DNA of 64,000 bases, taken from positions 2,380,001 to 2,444,000 of the forward strand of contig NZ_CP036536.1 in assembly GCF_005222225.1 (NCBI RefSeq), read 5' to 3'. The stretch is from Salinimonas lutimaris (lineage in GTDB: Bacteria > Pseudomonadota > Gammaproteobacteria > Enterobacterales > Alteromonadaceae). A program made the translations under genes and the position numbers. The notes beneath the pieces are model-generated. The model was not told where the DNA came from. It saw only the letters and a list, made by a program, of their open reading frames with translations, and did not search any database. Shown in pieces: positions 33,518 to 43,100 of this stretch (its first letter is position 1; each line of letters opens with the position of its first letter).

Positions 33518-33625
33518 ATGGGCATGATCATCAACATACTGATCACATTTGGCGTAGTCATTTTCATTATATTTGTTATCGGACTGATGGCGGGTAAGCG
33601 TCTGAACGATAAGCAGGACAAATAA
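33518..33625 (+). CDS. 35-residue single-span membrane protein
   Basis: The frame ATG 33518 to TAA 33625 encodes 35 residues. Residues ~3-25 are strongly hydrophobic (Ile, Phe, Val), followed by a basic and polar tail (AGKRLNDKQDK) that should stay in the cytoplasm. AGGGA at 33507-33511 is 6 bases before the start, an ideal ribosome-binding site. Small single-span proteins often modulate larger membrane complexes; no partner can be named. The gap to the next gene on either side is otherwise empty. Confidence 0.55.
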   Translation: MGMIINILITFGVVIFIIFVIGLMAGKRLNDKQDK

Positions 33626-33753
33626 AGACAGGATGCCGAACAGGTAACGGCAAGCAGATAGTAACGCCTGTCTCCCAGGATATAGACAGTTATTCTGACA
33701 GTGTGTCTGTACGCTGACACCGGCTTGCGACGCAGTGTCAGTATCATTATTTA

Positions 33754-34314
33754 TCAGGGTATCACCGGCTGTGACACCCAGTTGCCCTGCTCGTCCATCC
33801 AGTGTTTTTCACGAAACTGCGGATTCCCCTGCAAAGACAGGTAATCCACAGCACTGACATGAAATTTAATTACACAAAAATGGGCTGGCGGCTGGCTCAT
33901 ATCATCTAAGACCCGCAGGGGCGCAGCATTATTACGAGCAGCGCCCGGCGTTCCCCAGAAATACTGTTTGCGACCCGTTTCAGACAAGCGCTCCCACTGC
34001 TGTGCGATCAGCTCAGGCTTATCTTCCATGGTATGTAACCGCGCTTCCGCTGTGAACCGGTATTGTTCCCTGCTTTTAGAAAAGTACCAGCAAATTTCTG
34101 CCTGCGGCTGTAACTGCAGTTCCTGCCATTTTGCTGACCGGGTATCGGCAATAATCGCCAGCGCCAGGTCATCATCATCCATATAACGAAATACCACTGT
34201 GCGGTTGGCCGGCAAGACATCATTAGTGACGGTTGCCAGCTGAAAATAGCGACTCTCAGGCATGCTTCTGGCCTGATGAAGACTCTTAGATAAACGTTGT
34301 TTCCACGCTGGCAT
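33754..34314 (-). CDS. FMN-binding pyridoxamine-phosphate-oxidase-like protein (Alr4036 type)
   Basis: This 186-residue protein has a split-barrel FMN-binding fold. Family signals are FQLATVTNDVLPANRTVVFRY at the start, ADTRSAKWQELQLQP in the middle, and YWFSKSREQYR. The C-terminal WMDEQGNWVSQPVIP resembles Alr4036-type pyridoxamine-5'-phosphate-oxidase relatives rather than PdxH. It lies 11 bases downstream of tatD on the same strand and is probably the last gene of the fab-holB-tatD run. The reaction is unknown. Confidence 0.8.
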   Translation of the reverse strand: MPAWKQRLSKSLHQARSMPESRYFQLATVTNDVLPANRTVVFRYMDDDDLALAIIADTRSAKWQELQLQPQAEICWYFSKSREQYRFTAEARLHTMEDKPELIAQQWERLSETGRKQYFWGTPGAARNNAAPLRVLDDMSQPPAHFCVIKFHVSAVDYLSLQGNPQFREKHWMDEQGNWVSQPVIP

Positions 34315-34325
34315 ACCGTATCCTG

Positions 34326-35102
34326 CTAGTGCTGTGATTTAACCTGATCAAACAGGGTATAAAAATTGTCTGTGGTGATGCGAGCCAGCTCATCTACGCT
34401 GATACCTTTAAGATCTGCAATATATTCAGCAACCTCCACCACATACCCAGGCTGGTTTTGTTTACCACGATGTGGCACCGGTGCCAGCCACGGCGAATCC
34501 GTTTCAATAAGTAACCGTTCAAGAGGCACGGCTTTCACTACGTCACGGAGTTCCTGGGCAGAATTGAACGTAACAATACCGGAAATAGAAATGTAAAAGT
34601 CCATTTCCATCGCGGCCTGCGCCATCTCCAGCGACTCAGTAAAGCAGTGCAACACACCCTTCACACCAGGCGCCTTGTGTTCCCTCAGTAAATCCAGCGT
34701 ATCCTGGCGCGCATCCCGGGTATGGATAATCAGCGGTTTTTGCAGCGCATTGGCAACCTTAATATGATCAATAAATGACTGCAGCTGAACCTCTTTTGTT
34801 TCGGCGCTGTAAAAATAATCCAATCCGGTTTCGCCAATGGCGACCACTTCAGGACGAGAGGCTTTTTCCAACAGTTGTTCATAGGTGCAGGCATCTTCCT
34901 GATGTAACGGGTGAACACCGCAGGATACTGATACATCATCAAACTGTCTGACAGTGTCGTACATCGCATCAAACTCTTTCACAGAGACACTGACACATAA
35001 AAAATGTTCTACACCACGATTACGGGCAAAATCCAGTGTATCGGCAAGGCTGCCGTCTTCTAATTTAAGCCGGTCAAGATGACAATGGGAATCTACAAAC
35101 AA
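34326..35102 (-). CDS. TatD-family metal-dependent hydrolase (YcfH-like)
   Basis: TatD-family proteins are TIM-barrel metal enzymes with deoxyribonuclease activity. The 258-residue product has the first metal site DSHCHLD, the GETGLDYFY motif with a metal-ligand Glu, the HTRDA motif and a late ETDSPWL. The start appears to be TTG 35100-35102, preceded by GAGG; no ATG fits the conserved N-terminus. It follows holB by 33 bases in a conserved arrangement. The enzyme is cytoplasmic. Confidence 0.92.
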   Translation of the reverse strand: MFVDSHCHLDRLKLEDGSLADTLDFARNRGVEHFLCVSVSVKEFDAMYDTVRQFDDVSVSCGVHPLHQEDACTYEQLLEKASRPEVVAIGETGLDYFYSAETKEVQLQSFIDHIKVANALQKPLIIHTRDARQDTLDLLREHKAPGVKGVLHCFTESLEMAQAAMEMDFYISISGIVTFNSAQELRDVVKAVPLERLLIETDSPWLAPVPHRGKQNQPGYVVEVAEYIADLKGISVDELARITTDNFYTLFDQVKSQH

Positions 35103-35135
35103 AATAGCCTCGTGTTGATTAATCGCTTTAAAAAT

Positions 35136-36029
35136 TCAGGGTTTTACCGGTCGCTTTACTTCAGCCAGCAAGCTGCTCAGGAGCATAATTTTATTTACCC
35201 CGGGATTGAGCAGGGTTCTTTGCACCTGACTACAGGCTTCAAACAGATGAAAATGCTCTGTTTGCAGGGTTTCTGTGTACTGCGCTCTGGCAAACTGCTG
35301 CAACCACCCAACAACCCGCCCTGCACTGTCCTGCCACTGGGTTGCCAGGGTCACCGCATCAACCTGCCCGGCGAGTAAATTATCCAGTCCGTCGGCATAC
35401 TCCCGATAACTCAGCCCATCGCCCTGCTCCAGCGCCGCTTTTAAATCCAGCGGCGCATCACTGTACGCGTGCAGCAGTGCTTCAGTGGCATCATGAACGC
35501 CTTGTTGCTGCAACCATTGCAGAGCCATCTCAGAAGACGGCCTGGCCAGCACATGTTTTTCACACCGACTGATAATCGTTGCAAGAAGCTGCTGCGGACG
35601 ATCGGTTATTAACAGCAGAAACGTATTAGGTGTGGGTTCTTCGAGTGTTTTCAACAGGGCGTTGGCGGCAGATTCTGTCATTTTGTCTGCTTCCGGGATC
35701 ATCAGCACCTTGTTGCCACTAAATTGCGCCGTGGCACTTAGCGAGGTAATACCTTCACGAACCTTATCCACGCCAAGCTGCTTTTCACTGACCAGCGAAA
35801 TAAAGTCAGGGTGAGTACCAGCTTCAAATACCTGGCAGCTGTGACACTGTCCACAGTAGCCCATCTCATCAACCTGCCGGCATAGCAGGGTTTTGGCCAG
35901 TTCGCCGGCCAGCAGATCTTTACCAATACCGGCCGGGCCGGTCAGCAGTAAGCCATGGTGCAGCTTACTGGCCAGCAACCGTCCGGTCAGATGCTGGTAT
36001 ATTGGTGTAAACCAGGGCAACACACTCAT
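35136..36029 (-). CDS. holB: DNA polymerase III subunit delta' HolB
   Basis: HolB is part of the clamp loader that puts the sliding clamp on DNA. The 297-residue protein has the AAA+ Walker-like [10 protein letters not shown] and the zinc-binding cysteines around [10 protein letters not shown]. The sensor region includes [23 protein letters not shown]. Its ATG overlaps the tmk stop by 4 bases. The order tmk-holB-tatD is conserved in enteric bacteria. Confidence 0.95.
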   Translation of the reverse strand: MSVLPWFTPIYQHLTGRLLASKLHHGLLLTGPAGIGKDLLAGELAKTLLCRQVDEMGYCGQCHSCQVFEAGTHPDFISLVSEKQLGVDKVREGITSLSATAQFSGNKVLMIPEADKMTESAANALLKTLEEPTPNTFLLLITDRPQQLLATIISRCEKHVLARPSSEMALQWLQQQGVHDATEALLHAYSDAPLDLKAALEQGDGLSYREYADGLDNLLAGQVDAVTLATQWQDSAGRVVGWLQQFARAQYTETLQTEHFHLFEACSQVQRTLLNPGVNKIMLLSSLLAEVKRPVKP

Positions 36030-36655
36030 CGGATATACGCCTGAAGCTGTGCACTGACAGCCTGATGAACTTGTGCCATTGGCTGGTTTGCATCAATCGT
36101 GATGATGCGCTCATCCCGTGCGGCCAGTTCCAGATAGCGAGCCCGGGTGCGCTCGAAAAAGGCCAGTCCAGATAGTTCAATCCGATCCAGCTCACCACGC
36201 CCCCGGGCGCGCTCCAGCCCGGTTTGCGGGTCCACATCCAGATACAGGGTTAAATCCGGGGTAAACCCCTGCAAAGTAATATCACTTAACGCCTGCATGG
36301 TGGCCTGATTAATCTTACGGCCACCGCCCTGATAAGCCAGCGACGATAATTCATGCCGGTCACCCACAACCCACTGTCCCTGCTCCAGCGCAGGAAAGAT
36401 ACGATTCACCAGTAACTGGCGGCGGGCGGCATACATCAGCATCAGTTCGGTTTCTTCGGCGACCTGTTCTTCCCAGGGGTGCTTCACGCACTCCCGAATA
36501 GATTCAGCCATGGGGGTACCACCGGGTTCACGGGTGGTCACCACCGTTTTACCGGCGGCTTCGAGGGCCTCTACCACAAGCTGAATCACAGAGCTTTTTC
36601 CCGCCCCTTCCAGGCCTTCCACTACAATAAATTTACCGCGCATATTGTCTGCCAT
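36026..36655 (-). CDS. tmk: thymidylate kinase Tmk
   Basis: Tmk phosphorylates dTMP to dTDP. The 209-residue protein has the P-loop GLEGAGKSS near residue 15, the TREPGGTP motif with the catalytic Arg, and the [15 protein letters not shown] segment. The LID region carries [12 protein letters not shown]. It starts 3 bases after the mltG stop and overlaps holB by 4 bases. Confidence 0.96.
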   Translation of the reverse strand: MADNMRGKFIVVEGLEGAGKSSVIQLVVEALEAAGKTVVTTREPGGTPMAESIRECVKHPWEEQVAEETELMLMYAARRQLLVNRIFPALEQGQWVVGDRHELSSLAYQGGGRKINQATMQALSDITLQGFTPDLTLYLDVDPQTGLERARGRGELDRIELSGLAFFERTRARYLELAARDERIITIDANQPMAQVHQAVSAQLQAYIR

Positions 36656-36658
36656 TGA

Positions 36659-37687
36659 TTACTGGTTTAACTGGTATTTCCGCACGGCCTGATTATGCTC
36701 GGCCAGAGTGCGGGAAAACTGATGAGACCCGTCACCACGGGCCACAAAATATAAATCTTCGGTCTGGGCTGGCTTCAACGCAGCCAGAATCGCCGGGCGT
36801 CCTGCCATCGCTATGGGGGTGGGCGGCAGTCCTCTAATAACATAGGTATTGTAAGCGGTTTTCTGTCGTAAATGGGCCCGGGTGATATTGCCATCATAGT
36901 CGCTGCCTATCCCGTAAATGACGGTTGGGTCGGTTTGCAGGCGCATACGGGTATTAAGCCGGTTGATAAACACCCCGGCTATTCTGGCCCGCTCCGCCGG
37001 CACCGCGGTTTCCTTTTCAATGATCGAGGCTAAAATCAGTGCGTCATACTGATTATCCAGTGGTCCGCCAGCGGCTCGTTGCGGCCAGTGTTTGTCTACA
37101 AAGCGCTGTAAGGCCTGCATAGCGCGCTGCAAAATAATACTGGCTTTGGTTTGGTCGGTAAAATGATAGGTATCAGCTAAGAACATCCCTTCCAGTGAGG
37201 TCAGCCCATTTGCCGGCGGCCAGGGCCACTGCGCCTTTAAGGCACTGAGCTTTTCCTCATTGAGATCAAACTCGATGTGTTCATGATCTTTGAGTCGTTT
37301 CAGCCACTGTTTAAAAGTCAGACCGTCGATAAGACTGATCGTAAACTGATACTCATCGCCACGGCTGATTTTGCGAAAAGCGTCCTGCAGGGTCATACCG
37401 GGATGCAATTCATAAGTACCGGCGCGCAGACTGTGATTATCCACCCCAACTTTGAGCCAGATCTTACCGCTCAGCTTCCCAACTTCGGTGAGTTGCTGCT
37501 GTCGTAACGCGGCCATCACGCGATGACCTGAGGCCCCGTCAGGCACGGTAAACAGTGTCGGTTCAGATAAGCGTAAAGGGGCATTCACCTGATGCTGCCA
37601 GTACCAGGCAACAGCGCCGGCCGACAATACAACAACCCCGATAAGGGTTAACACCAGCACTTTAATACGTGTCATATTCCTGCTCAT
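36659..37687 (-). CDS. mltG: endolytic transglycosylase MltG
   Basis: MltG is an inner-membrane lytic transglycosylase that cuts nascent peptidoglycan. The 342-residue protein has an N-terminal membrane helix (residues ~8-28) followed by a LysM-like segment and the YceG domain with the catalytic Glu in ASIIEKETAV and the TDPTVIYGIG motif. Two in-frame ATGs exist (37687 and 37675); both overlap the end of pabC. The order pabC-mltG-tmk is the usual one. Confidence 0.95.
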   Translation of the reverse strand: MSRNMTRIKVLVLTLIGVVVLSAGAVAWYWQHQVNAPLRLSEPTLFTVPDGASGHRVMAALRQQQLTEVGKLSGKIWLKVGVDNHSLRAGTYELHPGMTLQDAFRKISRGDEYQFTISLIDGLTFKQWLKRLKDHEHIEFDLNEEKLSALKAQWPWPPANGLTSLEGMFLADTYHFTDQTKASIILQRAMQALQRFVDKHWPQRAAGGPLDNQYDALILASIIEKETAVPAERARIAGVFINRLNTRMRLQTDPTVIYGIGSDYDGNITRAHLRQKTAYNTYVIRGLPPTPIAMAGRPAILAALKPAQTEDLYFVARGDGSHQFSRTLAEHNQAVRKYQLNQ

Positions 37688-38468
37688 AATCTGCGCGTAG
37701 TTGTTGCGCTATCTGTTTTACCGGTTCCATTCTCAAACCGACCTGCGTGTCTGCATGTAAATCCCGCACCGGTACAATCTGCATCAGTGCATTGGTGAAA
37801 AACATGGCCTCGATGTGCTGCGCCGCAGGCATGGGTTGTTCTGTCACACTGACCGGGCATTGCTGCGCTGCCAGACGCTCTGTGACAAAACTACGCATGA
37901 CACCGGCCACACCACACTGGCTAACATCCGGCGTCACCCAGCGGCCTTTTTCACACCAAAATACATTAGCGGCACTGGCTTCAATCATATTCCCGGCAGT
38001 ATCAGTAACCAGCACATCGTCAACATGCTGTGTGGCCATCTGCTGCTTGATGAGCACCTGCTCCAGACGATTGGCATGCTTAAGACCAGCCAGTAACGGC
38101 TGCCGAGCCAGGCTTACCGGGCTGACTCCCACCCTGATCCCCTGTTCACGCCATTGCGCGTAATGCGCCGGCAGCGCATGTACTGAAAAGTGTAACGACG
38201 GCTGTCCGTTACCCCGGGCATAACCGCGTCCGCCCTCACCGGCACTGATAAGAAGTTTCAGCGTTCCCTGCTCCATCGATACAGCATGCTGGCGTATCGC
38301 ATCGACCAGCACGTCATTATCCAGCGAGATCCCCAATTGTTGGGCATCGTGCAGTAACCGTTTGCGATGACGCTCAAATAAGGCAACCCGACCGTGACTG
38401 ACAGTCATGGTGGTAAACAGCCCGTCACCATAATTGGCAACCCGGTCATTAAGGGAAAATTCACTCAC
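37662..38468 (-). CDS. pabC: aminodeoxychorismate lyase PabC
   Basis: PabC is a fold-type IV PLP enzyme that makes 4-aminobenzoate for folate. The 268-residue product has NDRVANYGDGLFTT, the Schiff-base lysine in AGLKHANRLEQV and the IEASAANVFW segment. The start is GTG 38466-38468, the only start after the upstream stop in this frame; the N-terminus is a few residues shorter than in E. coli. It overlaps the mltG start and is separated from fabF by a terminator. Confidence 0.9.
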   Translation of the reverse strand: MSEFSLNDRVANYGDGLFTTMTVSHGRVALFERHRKRLLHDAQQLGISLDNDVLVDAIRQHAVSMEQGTLKLLISAGEGGRGYARGNGQPSLHFSVHALPAHYAQWREQGIRVGVSPVSLARQPLLAGLKHANRLEQVLIKQQMATQHVDDVLVTDTAGNMIEASAANVFWCEKGRWVTPDVSQCGVAGVMRSFVTERLAAQQCPVSVTEQPMPAAQHIEAMFFTNALMQIVPVRDLHADTQVGLRMEPVKQIAQQLRADYEQEYDTY

Positions 38469-38600
38469 CGGTATACCACGCTCCGTGTAATTTCATTAAT
38501 TGGGCAGCAAGTATAACAATCCGGCCGGCGCCGGCATAGCACTGACCCTATCTGATTAAAGCGCCAGAGGATCATTTGAAGAGGAAAGCAGCAAGAAACA

Positions 38601-38627
38601 AAAAAAGCAGCGTAATGCTGCTTTTTT
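38601..38627. terminator. bidirectional-type terminator between fabF and pabC
   Basis: Perfect 11-bp arms AAAAAAGCAGC / GCTGCTTTTTT with a 5-base loop lie 16 bases after the fabF stop. The strength suggests that most leftward fab transcripts stop here and that pabC-mltG-tmk-holB-tatD uses a separate promoter between 38469 and 38600. Confidence 0.85.
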
Positions 38628-38642
38628 ATCGCAAATTCTAAG

Positions 38643-39881
38643 TTAGATTCGCTTGAAGATCAGTGAGCCGTTAGTGCCACCGAAGCCAAAGGAATTACAC
38701 AAGGCGTAGGGTGATTCAAACGATTTTGCCTGATGAGCAATAAAGTCCAGATCACAGCCTTCGCCGGGTTCATCCAGATTAATCGTCGGTGGTGCTACTT
38801 TGTCGCGCAGCGCCAGAATCGTGAAAATTGCTTCAACGGATCCTGCCGCACCTAACAGGTGGCCGGTCATGGATTTTGTCGAGCCCACCATCAAATTGTA
38901 GGCATGATCACCGAATACCCGCTTCACGGCGGCGACTTCGGCTTTATCGCCGGCTGGCGTAGAAGTACCGTGGGCATTAATATAACCAATCTCGGTACCA
39001 TCCAGGCCTGCATCACGCAATGCGTTTTGCATCGCTGACGCAGCCCCTTCGCCATCTTCAGGCGGTGAAGTCATGTGATAAGCATCGCCGCTCATACCAA
39101 AGCCAATTAGCTCGCCATAAATGGTCGCGCCACGTGCTTTAGCTGCTTCGTACTCTTCAAGCATCACCACACCAGCGCCTTCACCCATCACAAAGCCATC
39201 GCGGTCTTTATCCCACGGACGACTTGCCGCCTGCGGGTTATCATTACGCGAAGACAACGCCCGGGCTGACGCAAAGCCAGCAATACCTAACGGGGTAATA
39301 GACGCTTCAGCACCACCGGCCAGCATCGCATCAGCGTCGCCATAGGCAATGGTACGGGCAGCAATACCCAGATTATGAACGCCCGTTGTACAAGCGGTCA
39401 CAACATTTAAATTGGGTCCTTTCAGGCCTTCCATGATCGACAGGAAACCTGAAATCATATTGGTAATAGTGGAAGGTACAAAAAACGGAGATACCCGCTT
39501 TGGTCCACTGTTCAGCAATTTAAGATGATTCTGTTCGATTTGTTCCAGGCCTCCGATGCCTGAGCCGATGGCCACACCGACACGATGCGCGTTATCAGCA
39601 TTAATCGCTAAACCAGAATCTGCCAAGGCCTGTTTACCAGCGGCAATACCTAGCTGAATAAACCGGTCCATCTTTTTTGCTTCTTTTTTATCGATGTACT
39701 CTTGCGGGTCAAAGTTATCAACCTGACCGGCAAAACGAGTCGAATAGTTACTGCAGTCAAACAACGTTATCTCACCAATACCGCTTTCGCCTTTCAGCAA
39801 GCGGGTCCAGGTTTCGTCAACAGACTGAGCCAGCGGGGATAACATGCCAAGACCAGTAACCACTACGCGACGTTTTGTCAC
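38643..39881 (-). CDS. fabF: beta-ketoacyl-ACP synthase II FabF
   Basis: FabF extends acyl-ACP in fatty acid synthesis and is responsible for temperature-adjusted elongation of palmitoleate. With GTG 39879-39881 as start (GAGGG 6 bases upstream) the protein has 412 residues, as expected. An ATG 15 bases upstream would add a non-conserved tail. The catalytic Cys lies in [12 protein letters not shown] and the two His in [11 protein letters not shown] and TGHLLGAAG. It follows acpP across a hairpin. Confidence 0.96.
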   Translation of the reverse strand: MTKRRVVVTGLGMLSPLAQSVDETWTRLLKGESGIGEITLFDCSNYSTRFAGQVDNFDPQEYIDKKEAKKMDRFIQLGIAAGKQALADSGLAINADNAHRVGVAIGSGIGGLEQIEQNHLKLLNSGPKRVSPFFVPSTITNMISGFLSIMEGLKGPNLNVVTACTTGVHNLGIAARTIAYGDADAMLAGGAEASITPLGIAGFASARALSSRNDNPQAASRPWDKDRDGFVMGEGAGVVMLEEYEAAKARGATIYGELIGFGMSGDAYHMTSPPEDGEGAASAMQNALRDAGLDGTEIGYINAHGTSTPAGDKAEVAAVKRVFGDHAYNLMVGSTKSMTGHLLGAAGSVEAIFTILALRDKVAPPTINLDEPGEGCDLDFIAHQAKSFESPYALCNSFGFGGTNGSLIFKRI

Positions 39882-39918
39882 AAAAAGCCCTCGCATTGGA
39901 ACTAAGGAAGGAAAATAG

Positions 39919-39943
39919 AAAACGGCTCGTGGTGAGCCGTTTT
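39919..39943 (-). terminator. attenuator-like hairpin between acpP and fabF
   Basis: Perfect 10-bp arms AAAACGGCTC / GAGCCGTTTT with a 5-base loop lie 15 bases after the acpP stop. The short T-run allows partial termination, which fits the much higher need for ACP than for FabF. Confidence 0.7.
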
Positions 39944-39957
39944 GCTAATAAAGAGAC

Positions 39958-40197
39958 TTACGCGTCTTTGTTCGCGTTGATGTAATCAACAGCAGATTGA
40001 ACAGTGGTGATCTTCTCTGCTTCTTCGTCTGGAATTTCTGTGTCGAATTCTTCTTCCAGAGCCATTACCAGCTCAACAGTGTCCAGAGAATCAGCGCCTA
40101 AATCGTCAACGAATGATGCTTCTGGTTTTACTTCTTCTTCTTTCACGCCAAGCTGTTCAATGATGATTTTCTTTACGCGCTCTTCGATGTTACTCAT
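39958..40197 (-). CDS. acpP: acyl carrier protein AcpP
   Basis: AcpP carries growing acyl chains on a phosphopantetheine arm. The 79-residue acidic protein has the attachment serine in [15 protein letters not shown] near residue 36. It sits between fabG and fabF, its classic place. A separate promoter is suggested by TTGCAA-N17-TAAACT at 40243-40271. Confidence 0.98.
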   Translation of the reverse strand: MSNIEERVKKIIIEQLGVKEEEVKPEASFVDDLGADSLDTVELVMALEEEFDTEIPDEEAEKITTVQSAVDYINANKDA

Positions 40198-40242
40198 AAT
40201 TCTAGGTTTCCCTTAACGTAACTAGATATAAAAAGTGCCGCT

Positions 40243-40271
40243 AGTTTATTTTGCAAGACTCATGCTTGCAA
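40243..40271 (-). promoter_or_regulatory. candidate promoter of acpP
   Basis: On the reverse strand TTGCAA (40266-40271) and TAAACT (40243-40248) are separated by 17 bases. The start of transcription would be about 40 bases before the acpP start codon. Read with the FadR-like site just upstream, it fits an activated promoter inside the fab operon. Confidence 0.5.
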
Positions 40272-40290
40272 GCATCAGACCAAACAAATT

Positions 40291-40307
40291 TTCTGGTCTA
40301 ACCAGCG
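40291..40307. promoter_or_regulatory. FadR-like operator upstream of acpP
   Basis: TTCTGGTCTAACCAGCG differs from the FadR 17-base consensus (core TGGTCnGACCA) by one base in the core and one at the outer edge. It lies about 60 bases before the predicted start of transcription, as in activator sites. Whether this organism uses FadR, PsrA or another regulator cannot be told here. Confidence 0.45.
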
Positions 40308-40395
40308 ACGCCCCAAAGTCTGATAAACAATTTTTTTACATGCTGAGCTGACAAAAAGCAACCCTGCACCCTGACAAAATGCGTATTATACGCAT

Positions 40396-41136
40396 TTAGT
40401 TCATGTACATACCACCATTAACATGGATAGTTTCACCAGTGATGTATGCTGCATTGTCACTGACCAGGAAGGCCACAGTGGCAGCAATTTCTTCTGGTTT
40501 ACCTAAACGATCGGCTGGAATATCTTTGAAGATAGCTTCCCGCTGCTCATCGTTTAACGCTTTAGTCATGTCGGTATCAATAAATCCTGGCGCCACCACG
40601 TTGACCGTGATGCCACGTGAAGCAACTTCACGGGCCATTGACTTACTGAAACCAATCACACCGGCCTTTGCAGCAGCATAGTTTGCCTGACCGGCATTGC
40701 CCGAGCTGCCCACTACAGACCCAACGTTAACGATCCGTCCATGTCTTTTTTTCATCATGCCCCGTAAAACGGCTTTCGACAAGTTGAAAATTGAGGTCAG
40801 GTTGGTATCGATGATGTCCTGCCATTCGTCATCTTTCATACGCATGAGCAGATTATCGCGGGTTATACCGGCATTATTAACCAGAATATCCACGCCGCCG
40901 AAGTCATCCTTAATCTGTTTTAAACCTGCTTCCAGTGAATCTTTGTCAGTGACATTCAGGCATAAGCCCTTACCACCAAATTCCTGCAGGTAGTCGCTGA
41001 TTGCATCAGCGCCCTTGGCACTGGTAGCTGTCCCCACAACAGTGGCACCAAGCTGGGCCAGTTGTAAAGCAATCGCCTTTCCGATACCACGGCTGGCACC
41101 GGTCACCAATGCTACTTTTTCAGTTAACTGAAACAT
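40396..41136 (-). CDS. fabG: 3-oxoacyl-ACP reductase FabG
   Basis: FabG reduces the 3-keto group of acyl-ACP with NADPH. The 246-residue SDR has TGASRGIGKAIA at the start, the NNAGITRDNLLMRM segment, Ser in VGSSGNAGQ, and the catalytic Tyr-Lys in NYAAAKAGVIGFSK. It starts 27 bases after the fabD stop and is followed by a 198-base gap that holds the acpP promoter. Confidence 0.97.
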   Translation of the reverse strand: MFQLTEKVALVTGASRGIGKAIALQLAQLGATVVGTATSAKGADAISDYLQEFGGKGLCLNVTDKDSLEAGLKQIKDDFGGVDILVNNAGITRDNLLMRMKDDEWQDIIDTNLTSIFNLSKAVLRGMMKKRHGRIVNVGSVVGSSGNAGQANYAAAKAGVIGFSKSMAREVASRGITVNVVAPGFIDTDMTKALNDEQREAIFKDIPADRLGKPEEIAATVAFLVSDNAAYITGETIHVNGGMYMN

Positions 41137-41162
41137 AGTTAAACCTTTGTTATCCGTGTTTG

Positions 41163-42086
41163 TTATAGCGCGTTAATGCTATCAACAGTATTTACTGCTG
41201 AGGCAGTTAACGACTTATCAATGCGCTTAATAAGGCCCGTCAGTACTTTACCGGGGCCAATTTCCAGCACATTTTGTATGCCTTCACTGGCCAGTGTTTC
41301 AACACTGGCAGTCCACTGCACCGGGCAGTAAAGCTGACGAATCAGGGCATCGCGAATGCGTGCAGGATCATCCTCAGCCTTCACATCAACATTGTTGATA
41401 ACTGCGGTGGTCGGTGCGTTTAGCGTAATGCTTGCCAAAGCTTCTTCCAGTTGGTCAGCCGCCGGACGCATAAGTTCACAGTGTGAAGGTACGCTGACCG
41501 GCAGGGGTAAAGCACGCTTAGCACCGGCTTCTTTACATGCGTTACCGGCTTGCTCAGTGGCATTTTTCTCGCCTGCAATGACCACCTGGCCGGGCGAATT
41601 ATAATTCACCGGAGCAACCACATCACCGGTTGCGATCGCCGTTTGCTGGCAAATATCAGCAATAGTGGCATCGTCCAGACCAATAATGGCATACATAGCG
41701 CCAGCGCCTGCCGGAACCGCCTGTTGCATAAATTTGCCCCGTGCTTCAACCAGCTTCACTGCATCGGCAAAGTCCAGTACACCGGCACACACTAAAGCAG
41801 AATATTCACCCAGACTGTGACCGGCCATATAGTCAGCTTTCACGCCCTTTTCATTCAGCACACGCCAGATAGCAACACTGGCGGTCAGCAGCGCAGGCTG
41901 AGTAATATGGGTTTCGTTCAGTTTGCCTTCGGTATCGTTTTGTACCAAATCCCACAAATCATAACCTAATGCATCAGAAGCCTGCTGAAAGGTTTCCGTT
42001 ATAACCGGAAAATCAGCAGCTAAATCGCCCAGCATACCAGGCGCTTGAGAGCCCTGACCTGGGAATACAAAGGCTGTACGAGTCAT
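41163..42086 (-). CDS. fabD: malonyl-CoA-ACP transacylase FabD
   Basis: FabD loads malonate on ACP. The 307-residue protein has the active-site Ser in AGHSLGEYSALV near residue 92, the His in VPSHCELM, and FVFPGQGSQ at its start. ATG 42084-42086 is preferred over a TTG two codons upstream because TCCT (reverse AGGA) lies just before it. It follows fabH by 48 bases. Confidence 0.97.
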   Translation of the reverse strand: MTRTAFVFPGQGSQAPGMLGDLAADFPVITETFQQASDALGYDLWDLVQNDTEGKLNETHITQPALLTASVAIWRVLNEKGVKADYMAGHSLGEYSALVCAGVLDFADAVKLVEARGKFMQQAVPAGAGAMYAIIGLDDATIADICQQTAIATGDVVAPVNYNSPGQVVIAGEKNATEQAGNACKEAGAKRALPLPVSVPSHCELMRPAADQLEEALASITLNAPTTAVINNVDVKAEDDPARIRDALIRQLYCPVQWTASVETLASEGIQNVLEIGPGKVLTGLIKRIDKSLTASAVNTVDSINAL

Positions 42087-42134
42087 GTTCAATCCTTTCT
42101 TGTTATCTCTATTTAGCGCCCAATGCGCACGATA

Positions 42135-43100
42135 TCAGTAGCGTACCAGTGCAGAGGCCCAGGCGAAACCACCGCCGAACGCTTCCAGCAGTAGATTCTG
42201 TCCTCGCTTAATACGGCCATCGCGAATCGCCGCATCCAGTGCGGTTGGTACTGTTGCCGCTGAAGTATTGCCATACTTTTCCAAGGTCAGTACAACCTGA
42301 TCCAGCGACATATTTAATTTTTTCGCGGTAGCTTTGATAATTCTGAAATTAGCCTGATGCGGCACCAGCCAGTCCAGCTCAGACTTATCCATATTATTCG
42401 CTGCCAGCGTTTGCTCAACAATTTCTGACAGCTTGGTCACCGCAACTTTGAAAACTTCATTGCCGCGCATGACGCCCCAGTTCTCATGCACTGACGCTTC
42501 GTCACCACGAGTCGGGTTGCCCACATACAATAAGTCTTTATAAGAGCCGGCAGCCTGAATATGGGTAGATAATATACCCGGCTCATCGCTGGCCTCGATA
42601 ATGGCAGCGCCGGCGGCGTCACCAAACAGGATCACCATGGACCGGTCTGCCGGGTCAATCAACCGGCTCAGACAGTCGGTACCGACCACCAGAATGCGTT
42701 TGGCCATTCCTGATTTTACATACTGATCGGCAACACTTAATGCATAACACCAACCGGCACACGCCGCCGCTACATCAAAGGCAGGAATACCGTCAATATC
42801 CAGAATTTGCTGGATCTCGCAGGCGGTACTCGGTAGTGCGTAGCGACCGCTAGTGGTGGCACACACGATCATGTCAAGGTCTGAGGCTTTCAGGCCAGCG
42901 GCATCCAGTGCGTGGCGACTGGCTTGTGCGCCCATCGTAGCAGCGGTTTCGTCAGCACCAATAATGCGACGTTCTTTAATTCCGGTACGGTCAGTGATCC
43001 ACTCATCACTGGTATCTACCATGGCTTCCAAATCTGCGTTGGTACGCACCTCGCTGGGGTAATAACTGCCCGTCCCGATTATTCTTGAATAGTTACTCAA
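42135..43100 (-). CDS. fabH: 3-oxoacyl-ACP synthase III FabH
   Basis: FabH starts fatty acid synthesis by joining acetyl-CoA and malonyl-ACP. The 321-residue protein has the Cys in [12 protein letters not shown] near residue 113, His in [10 protein letters not shown] and Asn in [12 protein letters not shown]. The start is TTG 43098-43100, with GGAG 5 bases upstream; no nearby ATG exists. It overlaps the plsX stop by 4 bases. Confidence 0.96.
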   Translation of the reverse strand: MSNYSRIIGTGSYYPSEVRTNADLEAMVDTSDEWITDRTGIKERRIIGADETAATMGAQASRHALDAAGLKASDLDMIVCATTSGRYALPSTACEIQQILDIDGIPAFDVAAACAGWCYALSVADQYVKSGMAKRILVVGTDCLSRLIDPADRSMVILFGDAAGAAIIEASDEPGILSTHIQAAGSYKDLLYVGNPTRGDEASVHENWGVMRGNEVFKVAVTKLSEIVEQTLAANNMDKSELDWLVPHQANFRIIKATAKKLNMSLDQVVLTLEKYGNTSAATVPTALDAAIRDGRIKRGQNLLLEAFGGGFAWASALVRY

